Assembly (NCBI RefSeq): GCF_003202695.1
Contig: NZ_QGLL01000009.1
Span: 248,001-312,000, forward strand
Direction of reading: 5' to 3'
DNA: 64,000 bases
DNA from: Bifidobacterium asteroides
Lineage (GTDB): Bacteria; Actinomycetota; Actinomycetes; Actinomycetales; Bifidobacteriaceae
Shown here: in pieces, positions 51,375 to 61,320 of the stretch
Layout: every line of letters starts with the position of its first letter
Position numbering within the stretch: position 1 is the stretch's first letter
Notes under the pieces: generated by a model
Database searches by the model: none
What the model saw: only the letters and a program-made list of their open reading frames with translations
Told to the model about the DNA's origin: nothing
Made by a program: the position numbers and the translations under genes

Positions 51375-53342
51375 ATGAGTGAGGCGAACTATGCCATTGG
51401 TGTTGTCATATCTGTTGACGGAGACCAGACACTGATAGGCACGTATGATCTCATCAATGACGATGAGATCATCCACAACGGTCAAATCCTCTACGGACCG
51501 CGACTCGGAGCGTACGTCACGGTCAGGCAGAACGACGTCAAACTCATTGCGAAGATCACCTCGGAAAAGGTCATTGATCAGCAGAACACCATCAGAAGCA
51601 ACGAATTCGACAATAGATACAGCAAGAACTCCATCAATCGTCTCATCAGCGTCAAAATGCTTGGAGCGATCGAGGATAATCAATTCATCGTCACCAGCTC
51701 ATACGCCCCGATGGTAGGCAACGAAGCCTACATCACCACCCAGGCGGAGCTGTCCGCGATCTATGCCATCGGACGAAATACAGACAGCATCGCCATCGGC
51801 ACAGCCTTGCTCGAACGCTCCAAAGTGCTTATCCCCATCAATGCGTTCTTCGCCGGACACATCGGCATATTCGGCAACACCGGCAGCGGCAAATCAAATA
51901 CTCTGCACGCGCTCTATTATAAGCTGCTGCACAGCAAATATCGCGAAGGCATTCTGAAAAAGAGCAGGTTCACCGTCATCGATTTCAACGGCGAATACCG
52001 GAGCGAAGGCATCTTCGGATTCCCTAAGAATCATATAGAACGCTACGACGTGGACACGCGATCACAAGAAGGAATGGCCAAGAAGGTCGAAGTCTCCGAG
52101 GATTACATCATCAACCCAGATGTACTTATCATGCTGTTCGAAGCGAAACCAGGAGTGCAAGCGCCTTTTATTAGACGATCTCTGAACGTGTTCGAAGAAG
52201 TGAAGGAACCAGAGCCCTTCATGAAACTTTGTATGGGACTGCTGCAAAAGATAATCTTAACGGGCAACGCCCCCAATGATGATGCACTAGGTGATTGGGT
52301 GGAAGTCACAGAAAACTATTGCGGTGCCGGCTGCCTTTCCCAGCTCAGAGAATTGAGACACTACACTAACGGCAGCTCAACAATACAAGATTCCTCTGGC
52401 CGCAGTATATGGTTCAACTCCCAAGATCAGACAATCAGCGACGAAGGCAAGAAGCTGCTGGGCTGGGAGGGGATAAGCTCTGCTATTCAAAACACATATA
52501 AAAGCTTGAGCATTCTTGATAAATTGCACATGTTCTTCCGCTACCAGAGAGTGTATTCCACTGCTTGGAATGGCACCGATCCACAATATTTGGGTCCCAT
52601 GTTTTCACGGATCAAGACCAGACTTGAATCATTGAATAAAGTAGTTGACATTGTTCCAGCCGCTCAGATGGGGAATGCATACCAAAGTGGGAAGTCTTTG
52701 ACGATCTATTCCTTTGTCCATGCAAATCAAGAGATCAAGCGCATCCTCCCCATGCTGATCGCGAACATGATTTATGACGAACAAAAAAAGGAACAGTCAG
52801 ACACCGAGTCGATCACCAAAACATCGCATCTCATTATCGATGAGGCGCACAACATACTTAGTGACATCCAACGTGATGATGGCGACAACTGGCAGAACCA
52901 CCGATTGGATTCCTTCGAGGAAATCATCAAAGAAGGCCGAAAATTCGGCTTCTACCTCACTATCGCATCACAACGTCCAGCTGACATATCATCAACCATT
53001 CTTTCCCAAATACATAACTACATCATCCATCGACTGGTCAATGACAGAGATTTAAGGTCGCTGGAAAACACTATGCCGACGCTCGATCACTCCTCCCTCA
53101 TGACCATTCCCTCATTGGGCAAAGGCCAAGCCGTGCTGACCGGAACAGCATTCCCAGTACCGCGCTTCACCCAAGTTGACAGGATTATCAAAGTAGCCCC
53201 GGCAAGCGATGACGCCGAGCTCACACGGTTGTGGCGGTCACATGAGAACGATGCCAAACCGGATTCAGTTGCTTCGACGATCACGGTTTCAGGCAGTGAT
53301 GGTGCTGATCACGTACCGGATGACTCTGACACCAGATTTTAA
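51375..53342 (+). CDS. HerA-type hexameric ATPase of a SIR2-HerA defence system
   Basis: 655 residues. The N-terminal HAS-barrel-like region (GVVISVDGDQTLIGTYDLI, GAYVTVRQNDVKLIAKIT) is typical of HerA. Walker A is GIFGNTGSGKSNTLHAL (164-180), followed by VIDFNGEYRS. Walker B is HLIIDEAHNIL (485-495), sensor/arginine region FYLTIASQRPADISSTIL and the C-terminal IPSLGKGQAVLTGTAFPVP, all family traits. HerA hexamers form a scaffold with SIR2 subunits and regulate NAD+ hydrolysis. It is the second gene of the operon. The C-terminal 35 residues are low-complexity and acidic. Confidence 0.93.
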   Translation: MSEANYAIGVVISVDGDQTLIGTYDLINDDEIIHNGQILYGPRLGAYVTVRQNDVKLIAKITSEKVIDQQNTIRSNEFDNRYSKNSINRLISVKMLGAIEDNQFIVTSSYAPMVGNEAYITTQAELSAIYAIGRNTDSIAIGTALLERSKVLIPINAFFAGHIGIFGNTGSGKSNTLHALYYKLLHSKYREGILKKSRFTVIDFNGEYRSEGIFGFPKNHIERYDVDTRSQEGMAKKVEVSEDYIINPDVLIMLFEAKPGVQAPFIRRSLNVFEEVKEPEPFMKLCMGLLQKIILTGNAPNDDALGDWVEVTENYCGAGCLSQLRELRHYTNGSSTIQDSSGRSIWFNSQDQTISDEGKKLLGWEGISSAIQNTYKSLSILDKLHMFFRYQRVYSTAWNGTDPQYLGPMFSRIKTRLESLNKVVDIVPAAQMGNAYQSGKSLTIYSFVHANQEIKRILPMLIANMIYDEQKKEQSDTESITKTSHLIIDEAHNILSDIQRDDGDNWQNHRLDSFEEIIKEGRKFGFYLTIASQRPADISSTILSQIHNYIIHRLVNDRDLRSLENTMPTLDHSSLMTIPSLGKGQAVLTGTAFPVPRFTQVDRIIKVAPASDDAELTRLWRSHENDAKPDSVASTITVSGSDGADHVPDDSDTRF

Positions 53343-55130
53343 GAACATGATAAGTCAAAACAAAACGATGAATGGGTACGGTAAGGACAGAGCATTAGCT
53401 CTCTTTCAGTCAGAACTCGGCATCATTTTCTCTAAGCGGTCGTCGTCCACTAGTGAGAGAGACAAGGAAAAGTACTGATGAATGAATGCAAGACTGTCTC
53501 AACTTGCCTAATCGATTCCCAAAGTCAATATGCCGTAACTGAGTATTAAATTTCTTCCTCAGTCGATCGTCCGGCGAAAACGTTGATTGGGACAAAAATA
53601 CCGTTATCCCAATCGACGTGATTCCATAGTTTCTTCGTGTTACTCAATCAATAACCGCTATTTTCAAACTGTCCTGGCCGACTGTATCGCGTAAAGTCCT
53701 ATGAAGCATTGAATTCTATACACATAAGTTAAGACCCTTTGATGCCTAACATATTTTCAAGTGCGTGTGACTGAACATAGAATGTTAGTGATCCGTCCGT
53801 TAAAAAGAGTCTTGAACACAAACATTTTCAACAGGCACTGGATGACCCCCGCGGTGCAAGTGAATACGGACGCATAACGGCGGGTCAGGTATTCGACGAG
53901 ATTGTCGAGGCCGAGGAGAGCCCGGATTTCATCATGAAGATGTCTACCCTTATCGGTGTCAAGCATCCTCACACGGACCCGAGTGGGCATGGGTACAGCA
54001 ACCAGAGCAGACGCAGCAAACCACCGACCCACTAGTTCGAGCTTAAAAGAGTCAGGAGAGTGCAGGATACGCTCCAGGAGGATGGCAGGCAGATCGACTG
54101 GGATGAATCACGAGCAGATTTCCTGAATCGTGGAAAGGCGCAACAAAATCATCTCGGACGATGTGTAAATCCTGTCTGAATCCGATGCACCCCGTCAAAT
54201 AGGGATCTCAACTTTTTCTCTTCAACACTATCTGAAGAACACGGAATCATATCGAAACAATGTTCTGAATTGCGGTAGCCGCATGTCGCCACGGCATGAG
54301 TATGGGGGTCTCGTCTTTTACATCGATATGCAATGCGACTATTCCTTTTTCACCATCAACCAGCCAGGCCGGGTGCCCCGCAAATGCTGTCAGGGCGAAC
54401 TACCCTATTACTCGAAATCATTCGCTTGATACGTGAAGCGGCCAAGAACGATGTGAGATGGATACTCATCAGTACCTCGATGATGATCACCCACGACATG
54501 ACCGATCTTCTATTCGACACCACGGATATAGAAACGAGTATGGGCCAGTAGGGATTGAACCAGTGCCTGTGGTTCATCTGCCAGATGCAAAGGGGGAAGT
54601 GAACAACGACAATGAAATCGACTTCATCCTCAACAGGAAACAGTATGCCGGCACAAGACGCCGACTACAACGACTCGGCAAAGTGGAGGCATGCAAGGCC
54701 ATCGACGCAATGGAACACAACCAGACCTTCATCACTTCGCCAGCTGCGCAACTCATGATTAATAGGCATGGAGCCAATCTACTGAAATGCAAATAACCAA
54801 GAGTGACTCTCAAACCTAGTGTGATCGACAGGCCAATAGGGCTCATAAGGCACTGAGTGCAGTAAAAGTACCCAGAGATCGATGAAGCCTCTTTCCAAAG
54901 CAGAAAATCTTAGAAAGTCCGGGAAGAGCACGGATAAAATCAACCTGAGCCGCCTAGAACGACACCACGGCCGATAGAATATATTGAAAAACATGAGCTC
55001 TGAACATGAGGATGGGCAGGATTCCATCCTTCCTCGGTAGAAGGGGCATAAAACAGATTCAGCTCACATAACTGTTTGTGCTAGCAATAGCGCGAATGAG
55101 AACAATAGCCCTATCCGATTGGAGATCATT
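53343..55130. other. Decayed coding region between HerA and the next unit
   Basis: About 1.8 kb with no intact gene. Three rightward pieces look like protein. About 53800-54032 includes ITAGQVFDEIVEAEESPDF and ends at a stop. 54333-54551 contains LLLEIIRLIREAAKNDVRWI, then ILISTSMMITHDM, faintly like an SMC/OLD-type ATPase end. 54560-54796 in another frame contains NNDNEIDFILNRKQYAGTRR. Stops and frame changes separate them. I read them as remnants of genes lost from the island; the families are unresolved. Confidence 0.45.
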
Positions 55131-56483
55131 GTGGCCGAACAAAACCTGCTGAATGAGAAGCAGCTGGCTGTTTTGCGGTGGGTCGGTGAAGGGCGACCGA
55201 AAGGAGTGTATGAGCATGGGTTCGATCATCGGGTGACGGCGCGCGCATTGGATCGACGTGGGTTGCTATCCGTACAGGGGCATGGTAGATCCTGGCGTGC
55301 AAGCCTTACTGATGAAGGACGTTACTACTTGGAACATGGCTCATATCCAACATCCGAAGATTCCGACACTACTGAAACGAAACTGGCTACATCCCTCCCT
55401 GCCTACGAGCCACCATACAAGCCTGTTGATGATCTTCTTGATCGTCTTGAGTCTGCGGGCGGCGTACTTCGTTTCGACGCACCAAGTGATGCGGAGCGAA
55501 TCGGTTATGTTCGTACCGTCAGACAGCTGCGTTTTTCAGGATGTTTGAGCCCTCAACACCTATTCAAAGTGACCGGGACTAAGCGGGGACCGTTGACCAT
55601 TAAACTCATACGATCTTCAACGCAGGCAGAGATACCGCCCCAGATTCCCGTGCCGGTTGAAGCTGATCGCAATCGACCCGAAATACAAGCGCTCATTGAG
55701 CACGCTTCACATCTCATGGTTAATGAGACAACCCGTCCGCGAGCATTGGCACTCGTACAAGGCATTAGTGAAGAATGCGTTCGGCGTGGATGGACGCTGA
55801 GTGTGGACAAGAAACCGAGCTTTCTTATCACGGTTGGCCAAGATCACTATCGCTGCAAACTCAGTGAAGAGAGGGTAAAACGCGATGTCTACACGGACGA
55901 GGATATGGCTGAATGCAGGTATGAATGGCAACGAGTCAGCCCGACGCGGAAGGAAGTCTGGTCAGGCCGCCTCAAATTGGAGCTCAATCCTGGCTATGAT
56001 TCCCGATCGTGGGCAGATCGCCAGCGATGGACTCTCGTCTCCAAACTTCCCGAGTTCTTCGACATCATCGAAGAATGGAGCCACGCCGCACAAGATAGAC
56101 GAAAGAAACTTGAAGCCTATCATGCCAAGCAGGTCAAGGAATGGGAGGAAGCCATTCCCAAGGCCCGCGAGGCCTATTTACTCAAGCTCAATGCTGATCG
56201 TGCGAGGCAGCAAGCTGAACAATGGGAGAACGCGGCACGGCTGCGCTCCTATAGTCAAGCGATTCGGCGTCATGCGGAGGAATTCGACGAGCAAGCACAA
56301 GAACACGCGCTAGAGTGGGCGACCTGGATCAATGAACATGCAGATCATATCGATCCCCTCAATGACAAATCCCAACTGACCATGAGTGGGTGCATCAAGT
56401 TAGGAGCAAAAGAACTGGATGCGTACATGCCTCATGGATGGAGTGTTGAGAACCCTCCCGAACCAAGCACCTGGCTACCGTGA
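55131..56483 (+). CDS. Actinobacterial unknown with winged-helix-like N-terminus and coiled coil
   Basis: 450 residues from GTG 55131, with GGAG 6 nt upstream; a TTG 12 nt earlier is possible. The N-terminal 70 residues (LNEKQLAVLRWVGEGRP, ALDRRGLLSVQGHGRSWRASLTDEGRYYLEHG) look like a winged-helix domain. A middle domain follows, with TRPRALALVQGISEECVRRGW and FLITVGQDHYRCKLSEE. Residues about 320-410 are strongly helical and charged, likely coiled coil. No catalytic motif or membrane segment seen. I believe related unknowns occur in other actinobacterial genomes; no function is known to me. It converges on the next gene with a 9-nt overlap. Confidence 0.7.
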   Translation: MAEQNLLNEKQLAVLRWVGEGRPKGVYEHGFDHRVTARALDRRGLLSVQGHGRSWRASLTDEGRYYLEHGSYPTSEDSDTTETKLATSLPAYEPPYKPVDDLLDRLESAGGVLRFDAPSDAERIGYVRTVRQLRFSGCLSPQHLFKVTGTKRGPLTIKLIRSSTQAEIPPQIPVPVEADRNRPEIQALIEHASHLMVNETTRPRALALVQGISEECVRRGWTLSVDKKPSFLITVGQDHYRCKLSEERVKRDVYTDEDMAECRYEWQRVSPTRKEVWSGRLKLELNPGYDSRSWADRQRWTLVSKLPEFFDIIEEWSHAAQDRRKKLEAYHAKQVKEWEEAIPKAREAYLLKLNADRARQQAEQWENAARLRSYSQAIRRHAEEFDEQAQEHALEWATWINEHADHIDPLNDKSQLTMSGCIKLGAKELDAYMPHGWSVENPPEPSTWLP

Positions 56484-57338
56484 TTTGCGAGCTTGCATAA
56501 TCGGAACGCCGAACCGACGCTGAATATCATCAGCCTGTGTCGTGAGTTTCGCGGTACGTAGAACACGGATCGCGTGAGTCACTAGCTCATCCAGTCGCAC
56601 TACCTCTTGTCGTAACGCTTTGAGCTCGTCCTGACGCGCGACAGCCTCGGCGCCACACCATTGACGCAACAAGTCACGGCACCGTTTACCATCCGGCTCT
56701 TCGAAGTCGCTGGATGCAACTTCTTCCGGTGTAACAAAAATATTTTCGTCTTTATTAAAGTAACTCTTATACCATCGCCCATGCGTTGATTCCAATTGAA
56801 CTTCTGATTCCTGCTTTTCGACCTCATGCAGCATCTTGTCAGAGAAGAGAGTGCAGGCAGTTCTCACGATAAGCTCAGTGGTCGCCCAGGGCACAATCCA
56901 CCCATCTTCGTCATCAAACGATTCGGGAGCATCTCTCAGCAAAGACTCATCAAGTTGCAAATATCCAGCGAGACCAGCAACATCCTTTACAGCAGTCACT
57001 CCGGTATAGCGATACGCGGGAATAGCCAACTCTTCGTTAATTAGCGTTCTAAAGACTTCATCGATCGCAAACTCTATTGGCCCGCCTTCCAAACCAGGAT
57101 GAGTATCGACTCTATCCCAGCGAGCCTCTCGAGCCTCGAACTCCACAGCATCTTTCCAGATCACCTTCAAACGAGTAGGTGGAATCCACTCCTGTCTACC
57201 CTCAAATTGTTCATCGATAAACCGGACAAGCGTCCGCGGTGGTTTCTGCGTCCCAATCTTGAGAACTTCGACCTCAACCAAGGAGTCAATGTTATGCGCC
57301 CGATAACCCCAACGCTCACCAATCTTCATAGACAGCAT
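56475..57338 (-). CDS. Unknown protein paired with the SF1 helicase
   Basis: 287 residues from ATG 57338; ATG 57329 (MKIGERWGYR) is equally possible and neither has a good SD. The frame is open 600 nt further upstream, but there it overlaps the helicase gene and is not protein-like. The N-terminal 75 residues (MKIGERWGYRAHNIDSLVEVEV, RFIDEQFEGRQEWIPPTRLKV) look like a small beta-barrel of SH3/Tudor type. The rest is helical, ending in a C-terminal coiled-coil-like stretch (ELKALRQEVVRLDELVTHAIRVL). No enzymatic motif seen. Same strand and 67 nt downstream of the helicase, so probably one operon. Confidence 0.68.
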   Translation of the reverse strand: MLSMKIGERWGYRAHNIDSLVEVEVLKIGTQKPPRTLVRFIDEQFEGRQEWIPPTRLKVIWKDAVEFEAREARWDRVDTHPGLEGGPIEFAIDEVFRTLINEELAIPAYRYTGVTAVKDVAGLAGYLQLDESLLRDAPESFDDEDGWIVPWATTELIVRTACTLFSDKMLHEVEKQESEVQLESTHGRWYKSYFNKDENIFVTPEEVASSDFEEPDGKRCRDLLRQWCGAEAVARQDELKALRQEVVRLDELVTHAIRVLRTAKLTTQADDIQRRFGVPIMQARKSR

Positions 57339-57405
57339 TATCCCAGACGAGGGATGATGACGTGCTGTATCTAAAGGAATTCTGGCCGCACCTTCCCAGC
57401 TCCAC

Positions 57406-60400
57406 TCAGTTTTCTGCGCTCGCCTCCACCGGCAGGTCCTTAGCGATCCTGGACGTATAGGTTCCATTCTTCCAATCAGCGAGGTTGCCGACCACGTAGA
57501 CACGGCGCTTGGCTCGAGACACAGCGACGTTGAGCAGGTTGGGTGAACCATTAACCCATAAACGAGAGCCTTCTCCACGCCTGCCGGCTCTACTGCCAAG
57601 GACGATGAAGACCACATCGGCTTCCCGCCCCTGGGAGGTGTGTACGGTTCCAGCCTGGCTTGATGCCAGCCGATCTGCCTCGCGTCTGTTGCAACCAGTG
57701 CATTGCTGCAATGCATCCGCAAAGGTGTCACGCACCCCGTTAGCCACAGCCCTGAACGGAGCGATGACCAGAATATTGGTGGGGTCGATCCCACCCTGGA
57801 AGAGCCCGCACAGACGCTTTTGAAGTTCGCGGCCTTCCTGCGGCCTCCATTGCGTTCTCCCGGTTTCGCCGGAATTCGGCGGCACATCGTACCAGCAGGA
57901 GGCCGGCAGCTCATCGCCCGCATGAGGCCCGGAAGGATAGGCACATGGCTGATGCTCCGGCCCTACGCGAACCATCCTGCCGGAGTAGGCCATATCGTTG
58001 CATATGGAGAACATAGGCTCATCACAGCGCCGGTGTACCACCAGAGGCATCCCCAGCCAGTGGTCATTCGTCTCGTCCAACAGGCCGCAAGGAGTCTGAT
58101 AATCGACCAAGGCCTGCATGTTTTCGGATTCCAGTCCCAGACGCTGGAGGTGATGGGTGCTCGCCAGAAGTTCACGCATCGGCTTGGGCATGGTATCCAC
58201 GGGCTGAAGCTGCATAGGATCTCCAACTGCAACCGCATGTTTCACGCGCTGCAGCAGACCGGCAGCAGCCTGGGGCAGGGCCTGTCCGGCCTCATCCACA
58301 ATCGCCCAGCCGAGCGCCTCCTTGCCTATCCCCGAAAACATTCTGGATATTGATGCAAAGGACGAGGAAACGACCGGGATCACCAGGAAGAAAGTCTGCC
58401 AAGCCACCAGCCTCTCGTCATCCGTAAAACCATTCGACTGCATCACAGCGCAAGCCAAGGAAAGATTGCACATGAACTGGTGGGCAGCACCCGTGACGGC
58501 CTGCTGATGAAGAGCCAGCGCCTTGATGTAGACCTCCGTCCGCGCCTTGCTCCATTCCGGGTCCATCCACGCAACATGGTCATCGCCAATGTCGGGCCTA
58601 GGCCACTGAATCTGCTTGGCCTCAGCAATTTGCCTTTCTACCGTAGTTAGCTGATCGAACAGGTCTGTAGCTTGTTTTTCGCAATTCTCTAAATCTTGTC
58701 TCGCATCATCAAGGCTATCCTGCAAAAAAGATAACTCCTGACTGGCAGCATCAACTTCGGCGTCGCAATAACCCCTTTTCTTCCACGCCTTTTCCAGAGT
58801 AGTGCGTTTCTTGCGCTCATCCTGTTGTTGTTCTTTCGTTTTTTGGAAAAAATGTTTCAAAGGATGTTCCCGACAAGATGATAGATGATCCTCATAGGCA
58901 GTTTCGGCTTGCTCCTGGGCAGCGCATGCAACATCGGCAGCTTGCTTGGCTTTTGACAGCCGCTCTTTTACGGCTGTGATCTGTCTCTCGTACTGCATCT
59001 GCTCGACTTTCAAGTCGTGCCACATTATCTTTAATTCATCAAGCTTGGCCGAAAGAGCGGATCGTTGATCACACAGGTCTGAATAAGAACGAACGAGGTT
59101 ATACTCATACACTTTTTGAGCACGAATGCGCTCTTCTTTCTTCAGAGCATCATTGAATCCTCTTTTGGCTTCTTCCCATCCGTCAATTACACTTGTTCTA
59201 GTAGATAAATTCTTCAAAAAATTATATACAAACTCATCCTTGAAAGAGCCCAAGAACCGCTTTTTATTGCGCCTATTACCCAAAACTGCAGATATCAGAG
59301 CCCAGGATGAATGGGTATTGGAGGGTTTACTCCCATTATGCTTATCCTGACTGTTGAAGATTAATGTAGCAATGTCCCGGAAGTCGAACCCACGAGGTGC
59401 CTGTTTCCACATGCTCTCGATATAGGATTCCCACTCACTGTCTATAGCATCGGCTCTAGGCAGATCTTGGCTGACGTTCTCAACAGCCTTGTTGTTGCTC
59501 GAAGCCACAACAATCTCAAAACCAGTCACCGACGGATCAAGCGTCCAATATTCATAACTCTTGCGCCGATCGAAAATATTCGTGGCATAACGTTGCTGTT
59601 TGAAAATATCGTCAGGCTGCTGTAATTTCGCCAATCGTTTAGCTCGTGCCACGATAATTTCGGCTACTACATCCTTCAAAAGGGTAGTCTTACCAGTACC
59701 GGGGGGCCCATTGACACCCAATAGCGGTGAGCCACAGATTCCTTCTGCAACTGCACGTATTTGATTAATGGCAAACTGCTGCCCAACGGACTGGAACTGA
59801 TTGGAAGCACTAGGCCATCTTCCAATCGGCATGTTGGAAGGTTTCACAGCACCATCAACGAGAAGACCCTTTGAATCCTCAGCCAAATTGAATCGTCGAG
59901 GATGGCTCATCGACAGATAACTCCTGACCGGACGAGAAAAATTGTTTGGTCCGTCGTTGTGGAGCTTTTCCAAATCGTCTAAGAAGAAGGAGTCGATTAA
60001 CCCGCCATTGAGATATTCCGAATTAGCTTCTAAATGACAATTGACATAATTGTGCATCAGAGGCGATCCGTCTTGCGGGGAGAAAAGAGGAGAACAACTT
60101 ATACTATGGTCGTCAAGCCTCATCAAGTTTGTCGTCCTACGAATAAGCTCTCTTATGTCATCTTTGGTAACTGGGCGTTTCTCGTGCTTTATCCGCCCCT
60201 GTACATCTTTGAGTTCCTTGCACACCGAAGTGTTGAAATACGATTCGATTTCGTTCTCTGCCCCATTGAGTTCGGTAATATCAGGCCACCCAGTCGGACA
60301 ATCGGGCCAACCTCGATGATTGAACAAGCAAGAAACCGCTTTAGCATATTGAGAGATAGCCAGCGATCCTAAGACCAATCTGCCGTCATCCCCTATGCAA

Positions 60401-61242
60401 AACTCCATAAGAGAAGCCATGACACCAAGACCGCCTCCGCGCTTGTACTGGCGATGAGCAAGTTCCAGCATTGTCTCGTTTTGAGCTATCTCTTCTACAG
60501 ATGACAGATTTCGGACAAGCGTAGCTGCAGTCATCAACGCATTCGTGACCACATCCTGGCGGAGTCCGACAGCTATCCGGAAACGTTCATGATGAAGCCA
60601 CGGGCAATCTATATACGTCTCTAATGTTTTCCGGTTTCGTTTCAGCTTCACCGCCCGCAGGACAGGGGAAGAGACAAACCGGGGGTCATAGTCCTTACAG
60701 TAAACAGCGCAGACTACGCCGCGCCGCCGGACTTTTATTGCCAGCTCTCTCACTACCCTCAGAAGACACAAAACCATGGAATCCGTCAGCTTGGTACCTA
60801 CCGGCAGAGGTTCGTGCTGATCCACTATTCCACGCCATAGCTGATTTGTTTCTTCAAGAAGACCAGTTATGGCCTGTTCGTCGAGTCCCGATTTGAACGC
60901 CTGGGACCGTAACCAGCTCTCAGTATCTCCTGCGAATGAGAAGGGTTTGGTCAGCCGGGCGTTCATGTCTGTCTGCAGCCGGTATATTTTCCTGCTCTGC
61001 AGGTCGTTATAGAGGTTTGTATATGAACGATGCTCATTGTTAACCGGCCCGATGAGAAGATCAGCATGAATGCCATCCCATGGAAGTCGCTCCTGCTCAG
61101 AAACGCTTACCCTTTGGCCGACGTTGCGGGAGGAGGATAAAGCAATGAGCTGGTTATCCCTCCAATTTTGTGGTGAGAACAGTTCAACCGCGCACCAATA
61201 TGACAAAACATCTATTGCATGCTGTTGCTCATCGTTCCCCAT
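57406..61242 (-). CDS. Large SF1 (UPF1/DNA2-like) helicase with coiled-coil insert
   Basis: 1278 residues. A 480-residue N-terminal region of unknown fold begins with YWCAVELFSPQNWRDN. Motif I/Walker A is NGPPGTGKTTLLKDVVAEI (511-529), then VVASSNNKAVENVSQDLP (578-595). About 200 residues of charged helix, likely coiled coil (690-875), are inserted before motif II IVDEAGQALP (981-990). Motif III is VGDPMQLQPV (1006-1015), IV VVHRRCDEPM (1068-1077), V GTVHTSQGREADVVFIVLG (1198-1216) and VI NVAVSRAKRRVYVVGN (1238-1253). All helicase motifs are intact; no nuclease motif seen. Lower GC than the core. It is probably the motor of an uncharacterised mobile-island system. Confidence 0.88.
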   Translation of the reverse strand: MGNDEQQHAIDVLSYWCAVELFSPQNWRDNQLIALSSSRNVGQRVSVSEQERLPWDGIHADLLIGPVNNEHRSYTNLYNDLQSRKIYRLQTDMNARLTKPFSFAGDTESWLRSQAFKSGLDEQAITGLLEETNQLWRGIVDQHEPLPVGTKLTDSMVLCLLRVVRELAIKVRRRGVVCAVYCKDYDPRFVSSPVLRAVKLKRNRKTLETYIDCPWLHHERFRIAVGLRQDVVTNALMTAATLVRNLSSVEEIAQNETMLELAHRQYKRGGGLGVMASLMEFCIGDDGRLVLGSLAISQYAKAVSCLFNHRGWPDCPTGWPDITELNGAENEIESYFNTSVCKELKDVQGRIKHEKRPVTKDDIRELIRRTTNLMRLDDHSISCSPLFSPQDGSPLMHNYVNCHLEANSEYLNGGLIDSFFLDDLEKLHNDGPNNFSRPVRSYLSMSHPRRFNLAEDSKGLLVDGAVKPSNMPIGRWPSASNQFQSVGQQFAINQIRAVAEGICGSPLLGVNGPPGTGKTTLLKDVVAEIIVARAKRLAKLQQPDDIFKQQRYATNIFDRRKSYEYWTLDPSVTGFEIVVASSNNKAVENVSQDLPRADAIDSEWESYIESMWKQAPRGFDFRDIATLIFNSQDKHNGSKPSNTHSSWALISAVLGNRRNKKRFLGSFKDEFVYNFLKNLSTRTSVIDGWEEAKRGFNDALKKEERIRAQKVYEYNLVRSYSDLCDQRSALSAKLDELKIMWHDLKVEQMQYERQITAVKERLSKAKQAADVACAAQEQAETAYEDHLSSCREHPLKHFFQKTKEQQQDERKKRTTLEKAWKKRGYCDAEVDAASQELSFLQDSLDDARQDLENCEKQATDLFDQLTTVERQIAEAKQIQWPRPDIGDDHVAWMDPEWSKARTEVYIKALALHQQAVTGAAHQFMCNLSLACAVMQSNGFTDDERLVAWQTFFLVIPVVSSSFASISRMFSGIGKEALGWAIVDEAGQALPQAAAGLLQRVKHAVAVGDPMQLQPVDTMPKPMRELLASTHHLQRLGLESENMQALVDYQTPCGLLDETNDHWLGMPLVVHRRCDEPMFSICNDMAYSGRMVRVGPEHQPCAYPSGPHAGDELPASCWYDVPPNSGETGRTQWRPQEGRELQKRLCGLFQGGIDPTNILVIAPFRAVANGVRDTFADALQQCTGCNRREADRLASSQAGTVHTSQGREADVVFIVLGSRAGRRGEGSRLWVNGSPNLLNVAVSRAKRRVYVVGNLADWKNGTYTSRIAKDLPVEASAEN

Positions 61243-61320
61243 ATTTGCCAGTATGCGGATAAGCGGGGACAGGTGCAGGAACAGGTTCGAGCCTCAACTG
61301 AGACCATAGGAGGCAATCCC

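Noticed and set aside
57339-57944. N-terminal extension of the helicase-partner gene up to 57944
   Set aside because: It would overlap the helicase gene by over 500 nt in another frame and reads as Trp/Cys/Pro-rich non-protein sequence; the recognisable domain begins at 57338.
61270-61300. Possible tRNA T-arm or attachment-site copy (GGTTCGAGCC) at the right island edge
   Set aside because: Only about eight bases agree with the tRNA-Lys 3' region and no cloverleaf can be drawn, so it is not called as an att site.
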